Source: Halanaerobium sp. MA284_MarDTE_T2 (GTDB lineage: Bacteria > Bacillota > Halanaerobiia > Halanaerobiales > Halanaerobiaceae). From it: a stretch of 64,000 nt of DNA. Both the position numbers and the translations under genes were made by a program. Location of the stretch: contig NZ_QPJE01000011.1 in the NCBI RefSeq assembly GCF_003337245.1, positions 1 to 64,000 of the forward strand, written 5' to 3'. The notes beneath the pieces were generated by a model. It saw nothing but the letters and a program-made list of their open reading frames with translations. It did no database searches and was not told the origin of the DNA. This document shows positions 9,127 through 17,641 of the stretch, piece after piece; position 1 is the stretch's first letter; each line of letters starts with the position of its first letter.

Positions 9127-9312
9127 TTATTTTTTTTCAGATAAAAGTTCTCCTCCAACACCAATATTCTCCAGGTTATTTTCTTTGATCATTACAACAA
9201 ATGACTTTTTGGGAATATTTGTAACTTTGCTGGCAGTATCAGTGAAATTTTTTACAAGTTCTTTTTTCTGTTCTTTGCTGAGTTTAGGTCCGTCAAAAAC
9301 AATATGTGGCAT
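9127..9312 (-). CDS. 4-oxalocrotonate tautomerase family protein
   Basis: 61-residue protein of the small tautomerase family (4-OT/DmpI-like). The initiator Met is followed by Pro (MPHIVFDGPKLS), which becomes the catalytic N-terminal proline after Met removal. The pattern LSKEQKKELVKNFTDTASKVTNIP and a closing VGGELLSEK fit the family. Such proteins catalyse keto-enol tautomerisation; the physiological substrate is unknown here. The ribosome site AAGGAGG is on the minus strand seven bases before the start. The gene stands alone, convergent with the MFS gene. Confidence 0.85.
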   Translation of the reverse strand: MPHIVFDGPKLSKEQKKELVKNFTDTASKVTNIPKKSFVVMIKENNLENIGVGGELLSEKK

Positions 9313-9387
9313 AAATGATCCCTCCTTATAATTTTATCTAAACTTATTATATCTCATAAAATATAAAAAATCAAAACTGAATATCTA

Positions 9388-9650
9388 AGGAGTTTCCCCA
9401 AAATTTATTTTCAAGCTGCAAAAAGGGGGCTTTAGTCATCAACGAAATTTTTAGATTTATCTAAAACTCAATTCGGGTGTGAAATAGGGCACACTAATCA
9501 ATGAGTCCTCCTGACTCATGATTAGCTCACTCCATCCTGCAGTTCAACCCTATTTCTTCCTTCATTTCGTTAAGATTCATTGACTAAAAATTTCAATATT
9601 CCTGCATCTCCCCTTTTTGCAGCAGTATATAAAAAATGGGGAAAGTCTAT
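9388..9650 (+). mobile_element. MITE-like repeat, copy 1 (full length)
   Basis: 263-bp non-coding element. Its ends read AGGAGTTTCCCC and GGGGAAAGTCTAT. Further in, GCTGCAAAAAGGGG and its complement face each other, and internal inverted pairs GAAATAGGG/CCCTATTTC and ATGAGTC/GACTCAT would let most of the element fold on itself. It is flanked by the direct repeat TGAATATCTA at 9378-9387 and 9651-9660, a 9-10 bp target duplication. No coding frame of note is inside. Confidence 0.85.
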
Positions 9651-9768
9651 TGAATATCTATACTATCAGAAGATTATCAGCCTAAAATTAATAAAAAAAT
9701 TGAATACAGAAATAAATCACACCAGTTTATTGATTAATATTACTATTTAAAAGGAGTAGTTGAAATTG

Positions 9769-11889
9769 ATGAAATTCAGGAATCTATCTATAAAAAATAA
9801 AATTTTATTTGGTATAGGGCTCAGCTTTTTAGCAGCAATGATTTTTTTAATGGCAGCAGTATTCTATCAATTTGAAAATCTATCCAGCAGTAATGAGGCA
9901 GTATTGGAAGAAAAACTATTGGAACAGCTCTATAATAAATATCAAAATCTTGTAAGAACAAGGGCAATTGTTTTTGCTGAAATTTATAAGAATAATGATA
10001 ATTTAACAGATGAAGAAAAAGAGAATTTGATTGCAGATATAAACAGAAATGCCGATCTGGAAAACAATTATTTTTATATATACAGTCTGGAAGGAAAAAC
10101 GATTTCTCTACCTCCAACACCGGAACTCGAAGGTCAGAACAGGATGGGGTATAGTATAAAAAACAGATATCTGATAAAAGAGATGTTAGAAGTAGTAAAA
10201 AAGGGTGGAGGTCAGGTAACATATCCTTATATAAATCCACAGACAGGTAATATAGAAACAAAATATGGTTATGTAGAGCCGATAGCTGGCACAGACCTTT
10301 TTGTTGGTTCAGGTGGTTATGAAACAGAATTCAATGAAATTGTTGGGAGTTCAATAAAAAAAATAAACGAAGTCAGAAATAAGACACTTTATCTTTCACT
10401 GGTAATTTTTGCAGCTGTAACACTGATTATGTTTTTTATAATTTTGGATATTTCCAGTTATTTCAACAAACAAGTTAACCGACTTATTTCTGCATTTAAA
10501 GAAGTGGAAAAAGGCAGGTTGGATTTAAATTTAACCTATGAGAGCAGGGATGAATTTGGCAGACTTACCAGAGGTTTTAACACTATGCTGAATAAAATAA
10601 ATAATTTAACCTATAATGATCCTCTGACCGGACTGCCGAATATGAATTTTCTACAGATGAATCTACGTGATGCACTTGAAAACAATAAAAATTCCAGTAA
10701 AAACCTTTATTTATTCACTCTTATAACAGATAATTTAAATCTCATTAACAGCAATTATGGGTTTCAAAAAGGAAATAAGCTTTTAAAAGAAATATATCAG
10801 AGGCTTAATAAGGAACTGGACAATAAAACAATTATAGCCCGCAAAAATGATGAATTTATCTTTTATTTTACTTCTAGAAGCGGCAGAGAAAAAATGCTGT
10901 CTTTTGCTTCAGAAATTTTAAAAAATCTTTCTTTTCCATATGAAATAGATGAAGTACTTATATATATAAAACCTAAAATTGGAATAGCAAAAGCAGCTGT
11001 TCCAGATGAAAACTGCAGCAGCCTATTAAAAAAATCCAGAATTGCTGTCCATTTTGCCGAGGATAAAAGTAAGATAGCTTTTTATAATAGAAAAATGGAT
11101 GGGAAACTTTCCGGCAGAATGAATCTGGAAAATAAGCTTCGCTATGCAATCAAAGAAGAGCAGTTTGAACTTTACTATCAACCACAGGTTGACGGCAGAA
11201 AAAATAGAATTATTGGTGTAGAAGAACTTATTCGCTGGAAACATCCGGAAAGCGGACTCATCTCACCGGGGGATTTTATTCCATTAGCAGAAGATACAGG
11301 TATGATTTTGGAACTAGGAGATTGGATATTAAACGAATCTATCAAACAGCTTAAAATTTGGAATGAGAAAGGATATAATGATTTAAAGATGTCTGTAAAT
11401 ATTGCTCCTCAGCAGTTTCAGGAAGATGATTTTATAGAAAAAATAAAATCAATCTTAAATGATTATGATGTAAATCCAGCATTTCTGGAATTAGAAATTA
11501 CTGAGAGAACAGCTATTAGAGATGTGGAATATACAATAGATGTTTTAAACAGGCTTAAAAAATTGGGAGTATCAATAGCTATAGATGATTTTGGTACAGG
11601 ATATTCTTCACTGGAATATTTGAACCGCTTTGCAATAGATAAGTTAAAGATAGATAAATCTTTTCTGCATAAGAGAGATAACTTTAATATTGTAAAAACA
11701 ATAATAATGATGGGCCAGACACTTGATCTGGAAGTTGTGGCAGAGGGGGTAGAAACAGAAGAAGAACTTGACTTTTTGGCGGCAAACGGATGTTATCTAT
11801 ATCAGGGTTATTATTTTGCCAGACCTGCACCAGCTGAAATGATTGAAAATAATTTTTTGAAGAACAGGAGCTTAAATAATGAACTTTAA
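9769..11889 (+). CDS. Membrane c-di-GMP phosphodiesterase (sCache-HAMP-degenerate GGDEF-EAL)
   Basis: About 706 residues. Order: TM helix (about 12-32), extracellular sCache-type sensor (about 35-195; …GYVEPIAGTDLFVGSGGYETE), second TM (about 205-225), HAMP, GGDEF-like domain (about 280-440), EAL domain (about 450-695). The GGDEF signature is replaced by RKNDEF, so cyclase activity is unlikely. The EAL domain keeps its catalytic elements (EELIRW for EAL, ELEITER, IDDFGTGYSSL, KIDKSF, AEGVET), so it should hydrolyse c-di-GMP in response to an extracellular small ligand. ATG 9769 is used; TTG codons at 9760 and 9766 are alternatives nearer AAGGAG (9751). It overlaps the next gene by 11 bases. 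Confidence 0.88.
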   Translation: MKFRNLSIKNKILFGIGLSFLAAMIFLMAAVFYQFENLSSSNEAVLEEKLLEQLYNKYQNLVRTRAIVFAEIYKNNDNLTDEEKENLIADINRNADLENNYFYIYSLEGKTISLPPTPELEGQNRMGYSIKNRYLIKEMLEVVKKGGGQVTYPYINPQTGNIETKYGYVEPIAGTDLFVGSGGYETEFNEIVGSSIKKINEVRNKTLYLSLVIFAAVTLIMFFIILDISSYFNKQVNRLISAFKEVEKGRLDLNLTYESRDEFGRLTRGFNTMLNKINNLTYNDPLTGLPNMNFLQMNLRDALENNKNSSKNLYLFTLITDNLNLINSNYGFQKGNKLLKEIYQRLNKELDNKTIIARKNDEFIFYFTSRSGREKMLSFASEILKNLSFPYEIDEVLIYIKPKIGIAKAAVPDENCSSLLKKSRIAVHFAEDKSKIAFYNRKMDGKLSGRMNLENKLRYAIKEEQFELYYQPQVDGRKNRIIGVEELIRWKHPESGLISPGDFIPLAEDTGMILELGDWILNESIKQLKIWNEKGYNDLKMSVNIAPQQFQEDDFIEKIKSILNDYDVNPAFLELEITERTAIRDVEYTIDVLNRLKKLGVSIAIDDFGTGYSSLEYLNRFAIDKLKIDKSFLHKRDNFNIVKTIIMMGQTLDLEVVAEGVETEEELDFLAANGCYLYQGYYFARPAPAEMIENNFLKNRSLNNEL

Positions 11890-12322
11890 GATAAAACATT
11901 TTAATCAACTTAATACAGATATTTTATACAGAATCCTGAAAGCGAGAATAGATGTATTTGTAGTAGAACAAAACTGTCCTTATGCAGAATGTGATAACAA
12001 AGATCAGCAGTCCTATCACCTCTATTATGAAGAGAATGAGGAGATAGCTGCTTATTTAAGAATATTACCGGCCGGACTTTCTTACAGTGAACCTTCAATC
12101 GGCAGGGTGCTTGTGGCAGAAAAATTTAGAAGGAAGAGGTATGCGGAAAAGATGATGAAAACTGCTGCAGCTTTTATTAAAGAAAAATTTGCAGCAGATT
12201 CGATCCGTATTTCGGCCCAGAAATATTTAAATGATTTTTATCAGAGTCTGGGTTATAAAAATGTTTCTGAAGTTTATCTGGAAGACGGTATACCCCATAT
12301 TGAAATGCTGCTTGAATTTTAA
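11879..12322 (+). CDS. elaA: ElaA-type GNAT acetyltransferase
   Basis: 147-residue GNAT-fold protein matching the ElaA subgroup: N-terminal LYRILKARIDVFVVEQNCPYAECDNKD, and the acetyl-CoA loop region GRVLVAEKFRRKRYAEKMM, where the usual Q/R-x-x-G-x-G/A is somewhat altered. The C-terminal AQKYLNDFYQSLGYK is typical. The substrate of ElaA proteins is not established. Translation is probably coupled to the upstream EAL gene (11-base overlap; AGGAG before the ATG). Confidence 0.85.
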   Translation: MNFKIKHFNQLNTDILYRILKARIDVFVVEQNCPYAECDNKDQQSYHLYYEENEEIAAYLRILPAGLSYSEPSIGRVLVAEKFRRKRYAEKMMKTAAAFIKEKFAADSIRISAQKYLNDFYQSLGYKNVSEVYLEDGIPHIEMLLEF

Positions 12323-12366
12323 ATAATAATCTTAAAATAAAGAGGGAAGATTAGAAAGGAGAAAAA

Positions 12367-12876
12367 ATGGCTGTTAAAGAAGTTTTAAAACTGGGTAATC
12401 CAATATTAAGGGAAGAATCTGAACCGATAAAAAAATTTGATAAAGATCTGGAAGAAATTGTTGAAGACTTAAAAGATACATTAATTAATCTGCAGCAGGA
12501 GAAGAAAACCGGCAGAGCACTTGCCGCTCCACAGATAGCTTATTTAAAAAAAGTAGTTTATGCCAGTGTGCCTGATGAAGAGATAATAATGATCAATCCA
12601 GAGATAAACTGGAAAAGCAGCGAAATGTTTTATGTCTGGGACAGCTGTTTCAGTATGGATATAGCTTTTTTTGTAAAGATTTTGCGGCATAAAAAAATTA
12701 GAGTAAATTATATAACTCCAGAAGGAGAAAATATAGAGCGAGAATTTACAGATGATATGGCTGAACTTTTTCAGCATGAGATAGATCATTTATATGGAAT
12801 AATGGCAGCAGACCATCTTAAAGATAATAAAAATATCATAATGAGAAGTGAATACGAAAAAAAATACAGCAGTTAA
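12367..12876 (+). CDS. Peptide deformylase-like protein
   Basis: 169 residues with the three deformylase motifs in order: GRALAAPQ (GxGLAAPQ), WDSCFSM in place of EGCLS, and QHEIDHL (HExDH). The metal-binding Cys and both His and the catalytic Glu are present, but the EGC glutamate and glycine are changed. It resembles the second, divergent deformylase of many Firmicutes more than the essential housekeeping enzyme. It may remove N-formyl groups or act on other formyl peptides. AAAGGAG sits before the ATG. It lies 45 bases after elaA and may share its transcript. Confidence 0.8.
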   Translation: MAVKEVLKLGNPILREESEPIKKFDKDLEEIVEDLKDTLINLQQEKKTGRALAAPQIAYLKKVVYASVPDEEIIMINPEINWKSSEMFYVWDSCFSMDIAFFVKILRHKKIRVNYITPEGENIEREFTDDMAELFQHEIDHLYGIMAADHLKDNKNIIMRSEYEKKYSS

Positions 12877-12879
12877 TAA

Positions 12880-12984
12880 CTCTGCTGCATTTCCCCCAAA
12901 AGATACATGCCGGGGATTAATAAAAATGCCGCCAACTCCACGGGCAATGACATTGGCATAAGCAGCACCTGCAATACCATAAAT
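12880..12984 (-). pseudogene. Fragment of a MATE-family efflux gene
   Basis: On the minus strand about 33 codons read IYGIAGAAYANVIARGVGGIFI…, which matches the conserved GxxGAAxATVIAR segment of MATE transporters. No start, no remaining membrane helices and no continuation are present. Its upstream side runs into the repeat copy at 12985. It is a leftover fragment. Confidence 0.5.
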
Positions 12985-13247
12985 AGGAGTTCCCCAAAAA
13001 TTTATTTTCAAGCTGCAAAAAGGGGGCTTTAGTCATCAACGAAATTTTTAGATTTATCTAAAACTCAATTCGGGTGTGAAATAGGGCACACTAATCAATG
13101 AGTCCTCCTGACTCATGATTAGCTCACTCCATCCTGCAGTTCAACCCTATTTCTTCCTTCATTTCGTTAAGATTCATTGACTAAAAATTTCAATATTTCT
13201 GCATCTCCCCTTTTTGCAGCAGTATATAAAAAATGGGGAAAGTCTAT
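12985..13247 (+). mobile_element. MITE-like repeat, copy 2 (full length)
   Basis: Same orientation as copy 1 and nearly identical, with one T fewer in the first TTTCCCC. It is flanked by ATACCATAAAT at 12974-12984 and 13246-13256, of which at least nine bases lie outside the element on both sides. It ends 11 bp before the -35 box of the SAM-riboswitch promoter. Confidence 0.85.
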
Positions 13248-13258
13248 ACCATAAATTC

Positions 13259-13287
13259 TTGACATAGATCATTTAATATGGTAAAGT
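13259..13287 (+). promoter_or_regulatory. Promoter of the metF-metH operon
   Basis: TTGACA (13259-13264), 17 bases, then TAAAGT (13282-13287) as a weak -10. It precedes the SAM riboswitch by about 25 bases. Confidence 0.6.
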
Positions 13288-13309
13288 AATCAAAAATAGC
13301 ATAATAATA

Positions 13310-13412
13310 TCTTATCAAGAGAGGTGGAGGGAACTGGCCCTGAGAAACCCGGCAACCAGCAGTTTATTCTGCCCGGTGCTAAATCCAGCAGGATAAACCT
13401 GAAAGATAAGTT
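13310..13412 (+). promoter_or_regulatory. SAM-I (S-box) riboswitch
   Basis: Contains the conserved S-box order: CTTATCAAGAGAGGTGGAGGG, CTGGCCCTGAGAAACCCGGCAACC, GGTGCTAAATCCAGC, and the closing CCTGAAAGATAAG that pairs with the 5' CTTATC to form P1. SAM binding should switch off the metF operon. After the aptamer, CCTGAAA (13398-13404) could instead pair with TTTCAGG near 13430-13436, with a T-run at 13443-13448. I cannot resolve terminator and antiterminator with certainty. Confidence 0.95.
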
Positions 13413-13500
13413 ATCCTAGGCCATTTCTTTTTCAGGGAGTGGATTTTTTAATTAAACAACATTTATTGATGATAATATATTAAGGAGAGAAAAGGTTAAA

Positions 13501-14388
13501 ATGAAAATTAAAGATATTTTTGCAGAAAAAAAAGTGGTATTCTCACTGGAAATTTTTCCACCTAAATATGATATGCATATTGAAACAATATATAAGGTGC
13601 TGGATAAATTTAAAAAAATTGAGCCTGATTATATGAGTGTTACTTATGGTGCAGGTGGAGGGGTAAACAACAATAAAACCTGTGAGATTTCATCTTTATT
13701 AAAAGAAAAATATGGAGTAGAGCCCCTGGCACATTTAACCTGTATCAATTCTACCCAGGAAAATATAGATGATATTTTGGAGAGATTGAAGGCTAATAAG
13801 ATAGAAAATATTCTGGCCTTAAGAGGGGATAAACCACTTGACGGCAGTCAGACAGGAAATTATAATTATGCCTATCAGCTGATTGATTATATTAAGAAAA
13901 AAGGAGATTTTGGAGTGGCTGCTGCTTCCTATCCTGAAGGACATCTGGAAACAGAGAATCTGGCAGAAGATATTGAATATTTGAAACACAAGGTTGATTA
14001 TGGTGTCGATTATTTGATAACTCAAATGTTTTTTGATAACCAGATTTTTTATAATTTTATCAGTCAAATAAGAAAAAAGGGGATTGATATACCTATTGAA
14101 GCAGGTATTATGCCTGTTATTAACAAAAAACAGGTGGGAAGAATAATTGAATTATCAGATGCATATTTTCCCGAAAAATTTAAAAAGATACTTGTTAAAT
14201 ATCAGGATAACCCTGAAGCACTGCGTGATGCTGGGATAGCATATGCTGTAGAACAGATTGTAGATTTAATATCCAGTGATGTTGATGGGATTCATCTTTA
14301 TACGATGAATAATCCCTTTGTAGCGAGGAAAATCAAAGAAGCTATTGAATCATTATTAAAACATATAAATCATAAAAAGGTTGGATAA
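13501..14388 (+). CDS. metF: 5,10-methylenetetrahydrofolate reductase
   Basis: 295 residues, the normal bacterial MetF length, soluble TIM-barrel flavoprotein. It reduces methylene-THF to methyl-THF, the methyl donor for MetH encoded two genes later. Recognisable stretches are SLEIFPPK near the N-terminus (with the catalytic Glu), DYMSVTYGAGG, HLTCINSTQENI, ILALRGDKP and YLITQMFFDN. The start ATG follows GGAGAG. It is the first gene of an operon under the SAM riboswitch, so expression should fall when SAM is plentiful. Confidence 0.95.
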   Translation: MKIKDIFAEKKVVFSLEIFPPKYDMHIETIYKVLDKFKKIEPDYMSVTYGAGGGVNNNKTCEISSLLKEKYGVEPLAHLTCINSTQENIDDILERLKANKIENILALRGDKPLDGSQTGNYNYAYQLIDYIKKKGDFGVAAASYPEGHLETENLAEDIEYLKHKVDYGVDYLITQMFFDNQIFYNFISQIRKKGIDIPIEAGIMPVINKKQVGRIIELSDAYFPEKFKKILVKYQDNPEALRDAGIAYAVEQIVDLISSDVDGIHLYTMNNPFVARKIKEAIESLLKHINHKKVG

Positions 14389-14389
14389 A

Positions 14390-15094
14390 GTGATGGAATT
14401 TAAAATAGACAGATCTGAAGTATTGATGTATCTGCAGACATCTAAAGATTTAAAAGATAAAAATATTATACAGTTAATCAGTCAAGCATCGGCAGAGGTA
14501 AAAGATTTAATTGATTTTCGCTATTTATATAAAAAATTCCCGATAGAAATTTCTCAAAAAGGAATAAAATTATTAAATACAACCCTTACATTAAAAGGTA
14601 AAAGCATTAAAAAACATTTAAAAAAGTCACCAGAAATATATTTAATGGCAGTTACTCTGGGTGTACAAATTGATAAAAAAATATCGCTTTATGATAAAAC
14701 TTCTGTCACAAAAGCAGTAATCTTTGATGCTTGCGCAACAGCAGCAGTTGAAGAAGGCTGTGATAAAGTCGAAGCTGAAATAAAAAGAAAAGCATTTAAT
14801 GATGGATATAAAGACATTACCTTTCGCTATAGTCCGGGCTATGGTGACCTAAGTATAGAAGTTCAGAAAGAGCTTTTAAGAATACTTAATGCTCCCAAAA
14901 AAATTGGTTTAACAGTTTCTAAATATAATATGCTTCAGCCAAATAAATCAGTCACTGCTGTAATCGGCATGTTGACAGAAAAAACAGAAAGTGATGGAGA
15001 ATTTTCTTTTGAAAAAAGACACTGCAGACAGTGTAATTTATATAATGACTGTCAGTTGAGGAGAAAGGGGAACTACTGTGGAACTAAAAAATAG
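14390..15094 (+). CDS. Free-standing methionine synthase reactivation (SAM-binding) domain protein
   Basis: About 234 residues corresponding to the C-terminal activation domain of classical MetH, which binds SAM to re-methylate oxidised cob(II)alamin. Family marks are the central LMAVTLG, DACATAAVEEGCD, FRYSPGYGDLSIEVQ and MLQPNKSVTAVIGM. The C-terminus adds a Cys cluster (HCRQCNLYNDCQLRRKGNYC) seen in several stand-alone versions. The start could be GTG 14390 or ATG 14393; both directly follow the metF stop. It overlaps metH by 17 bases. Because the downstream MetH lacks this domain, the pair makes up one functional enzyme. Confidence 0.9.
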   Translation: MMEFKIDRSEVLMYLQTSKDLKDKNIIQLISQASAEVKDLIDFRYLYKKFPIEISQKGIKLLNTTLTLKGKSIKKHLKKSPEIYLMAVTLGVQIDKKISLYDKTSVTKAVIFDACATAAVEEGCDKVEAEIKRKAFNDGYKDITFRYSPGYGDLSIEVQKELLRILNAPKKIGLTVSKYNMLQPNKSVTAVIGMLTEKTESDGEFSFEKRHCRQCNLYNDCQLRRKGNYCGTKK

Positions 15095-17489
15095 GCTGGG
15101 GAAAGAAATAATAATTTTTGATGGAGCAATGGGGACTGTACTACAGATGAGAGGACTGAAAGCAGGAGAACTGCCCGAAATATTGAACATAGAAAAAAGT
15201 AAAGAAATCGTTGATATACATAAAAGCTATTTAGAGGCTGGGGCAGAGATTTTAACCACCAATACTTTTGGAGCAAATACCTTAAAAATGGATGAAACTG
15301 ATTATTCTGTGGAAGAAATTATTAGAGCAGCAGTCAGTAATGCCCGCAGAGCTGTAGATGAAAGTTCTGTAGATGCACTGGTTGCCCTGGATATTGGCCC
15401 TTTAGGAGAGCTTCTGGAGCCGATGGGAAGTTTAACTTTTGATGAAGCATATCAGCTTTTCAAACAACAGGTTAAAATAGGTGAAGAAGCAGGAGCAGAC
15501 CTCATACATATAGAAACTATTGCAGATCTATATGAAGCAAAAGCTGCGGTTCTGGCTGCTGAGGAAAATTCTGACCTGCCTGTCTTCTGTACAATGACCT
15601 TTGAGGAAAACGGCAGGACTTTTACCGGGGGCAGTATCCGTTCTATGATTTCTGTACTTGAAGGTCTGGGTGTAGATGCATTAGGTTTAAACTGTTCCCT
15701 GGGGCCGGAAAAACTAAAACCACTGGCAGAAGAAGTGCTGAAATATTCAGAAATTCCGGTAATTATGCAGGCAAATGCTGGGCTTCCTGTTGTAGAAGAT
15801 GGAGAAACGGTTTTTAAGATTTCACCAGAAGAATATTTTAAGCCTTTAGCAGAACTTTATCAAAAAGGGCTGGCTGTTGTTGGAGGCTGCTGTGGTACAG
15901 ATAAAAACTTTATTTCTATTATTGCAGAGAATCTAAAAAATAAAAAAGTTAAGAGCAGAAGAATAATAAAAGAGAGCACAGTCTGTTCACCCTCACAATA
16001 TGTTAATCTTGCCAGTATTAATGTGGTAGGAGAGAGAATTAATCCGACTGGAAAACCTGTTTTCAAAAATGCACTTAAAAATAGTGATTTAGATTATATA
16101 TTTAAAGTTGCTGTAGAAGAAGTGGAAGCAGGAGCAGATATACTGGATGTCAATTTAGGGCTGCCGGATATAGATGAGAAAGAGATGATGATCAGAACAA
16201 TTAAAGAACTGCAGGGGATTTTAGACATTCCTCTTCAGATTGATTCCAGTGATCCTGATGTTATAGCAGGTGCTTTGAGATATTATAATGGGACTGCAGT
16301 GGTTAATTCTGTTAATGGAGAGACTGCTGTACTTGATAAGATCTTACCTTCAGTAAAAAAATATGGGGCAGCTGTTATTGGCCTTACTATGGATGAAAGC
16401 GGTATACCTGACAGTTCAGAAGAAAGATTTAAAATTGCCGAAAAAATAGTTAATAAAGCGGATGAGTATGGAATAAAGAGAGGGAAAATTATAATTGACT
16501 GCCTTACTTTAACTGCTTCTGCCCAGCAGGAAGGTGTAAAAGAAACCCTTAAAGCAATAAAGAGAGTAAAGGAAGAATTGGGAGTTAATACTACTCTTGG
16601 GATTTCCAATGTTTCTTTTGGGCTGCCTGCACGTTCGGTTCTCAATAGAACTTTTTTGAGTATGGCTCTTTTCCAGGGCTTAAATCTGCCTATAATTGAT
16701 CCCAATGATAGAGAAATGATGGCTTCAATTAAAGCTGCAGCAGTTTTAAATAATATTGATCAAGGTGCTGTTCAATATATAGAATACATGGCGAAAAACA
16801 AAGATAATGTTGCTCCAGAAAAAAAAGAAATTCTGGAATCAGAAGAATTGGGTGATAAAGTCGATGATTTGAAAATGGTCATTATAAAAGGTTTAAAAAA
16901 TGCAGCCGGTCCTTTAACCGAAAAGATATTAAAAGAAAAAGAAGCGTTAGAAGTAGTAAATGAATATTTAATTCCTGCTCTGGATATTGTCGGTGATAGT
17001 TATGAACAGGGAGAAATTTTTCTACCTCAACTTGTACAGTCTGCAGAAACTGTAAAGGAAGCCTTTGCTGTTATTAAGCAGAAGATGGCACACAGTGGTG
17101 GCAGAAATATTGCAAAAGGGAAAATTGCCGTTGCGACTGTAAAAGGTGATGTACATGATATAGGGAAAAACATAGTAAAAATAGTACTGGAAAACTACGG
17201 CTATCAGATAATTGATCTGGGTCGAAATGTGCAGACTGAGGAGATTGTTAGAACAGTAAAAGAAAATGAAATTAAACTTATAGGTTTAAGTGCACTTATG
17301 ACTACTACAGTAAAAAATATGGAAAAAACCATAAAAGCTGTCAGAAAAGAAACTCCTGACTGTCGGATAATGGTTGGAGGAGCTGTACTTACATCAGATT
17401 ATGCAGATATGATAGAAGCTGATTTTTATGCAAAAGATGCTAAAGAAGCAGTTAAGATAGCGCAAAAAGTATTTGCTGAAATAAATTAA
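15078..17489 (+). CDS. metH: Cobalamin-dependent methionine synthase without activation domain
   Basis: 803 residues. Domain order: homocysteine S-methyltransferase (1-295; zinc cysteines in LNCSLGP and GGCCGT), pterin/methyl-THF-binding domain (about 310-570; NVVGERINPTGKP, DVNLGLPD), B12 cap (about 590-680) and B12-binding Rossmann domain with the DxHxxG motif DVHDIG. It transfers methyl from methyl-THF to homocysteine. Classical MetH is about 1,200 residues; the missing SAM-binding part is the preceding gene. The GTG start sits behind AAAGGGG. It depends on cobalamin, while cobO elsewhere in the window is a relic. Confidence 0.95.
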   Translation: MELKNRLGKEIIIFDGAMGTVLQMRGLKAGELPEILNIEKSKEIVDIHKSYLEAGAEILTTNTFGANTLKMDETDYSVEEIIRAAVSNARRAVDESSVDALVALDIGPLGELLEPMGSLTFDEAYQLFKQQVKIGEEAGADLIHIETIADLYEAKAAVLAAEENSDLPVFCTMTFEENGRTFTGGSIRSMISVLEGLGVDALGLNCSLGPEKLKPLAEEVLKYSEIPVIMQANAGLPVVEDGETVFKISPEEYFKPLAELYQKGLAVVGGCCGTDKNFISIIAENLKNKKVKSRRIIKESTVCSPSQYVNLASINVVGERINPTGKPVFKNALKNSDLDYIFKVAVEEVEAGADILDVNLGLPDIDEKEMMIRTIKELQGILDIPLQIDSSDPDVIAGALRYYNGTAVVNSVNGETAVLDKILPSVKKYGAAVIGLTMDESGIPDSSEERFKIAEKIVNKADEYGIKRGKIIIDCLTLTASAQQEGVKETLKAIKRVKEELGVNTTLGISNVSFGLPARSVLNRTFLSMALFQGLNLPIIDPNDREMMASIKAAAVLNNIDQGAVQYIEYMAKNKDNVAPEKKEILESEELGDKVDDLKMVIIKGLKNAAGPLTEKILKEKEALEVVNEYLIPALDIVGDSYEQGEIFLPQLVQSAETVKEAFAVIKQKMAHSGGRNIAKGKIAVATVKGDVHDIGKNIVKIVLENYGYQIIDLGRNVQTEEIVRTVKENEIKLIGLSALMTTTVKNMEKTIKAVRKETPDCRIMVGGAVLTSDYADMIEADFYAKDAKEAVKIAQKVFAEIN

Positions 17490-17641
17490 GGCTGCGAATA
17501 ATAAAATTTAAAAATAGTGTTAATTGAGAAAGGAAAGTCATCTAATAATATTTTAAAAACAGGAAAAGTTTTAATTATCTCGAATCTTAATATAAGGGAT
17601 AAGGGTCAAATAATTTAAATCTTTTCAGGAAAGGAGACAAG

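Noticed and set aside
9388-9650. The 264-bp repeat as a CRISPR unit or a structured RNA gene
   Set aside because: The copies are dispersed, not arrayed, and have target duplications and inverted ends. Mobility explains them better, although the foldback may still be transcribed.
12790-13011. A 73-codon minus-strand open frame as a complete gene
   Set aside because: Its first codons come from the mobile repeat, its middle is a MATE fragment and its end is antisense to the deformylase-like gene. Only the MATE fragment is kept, as a pseudogene.
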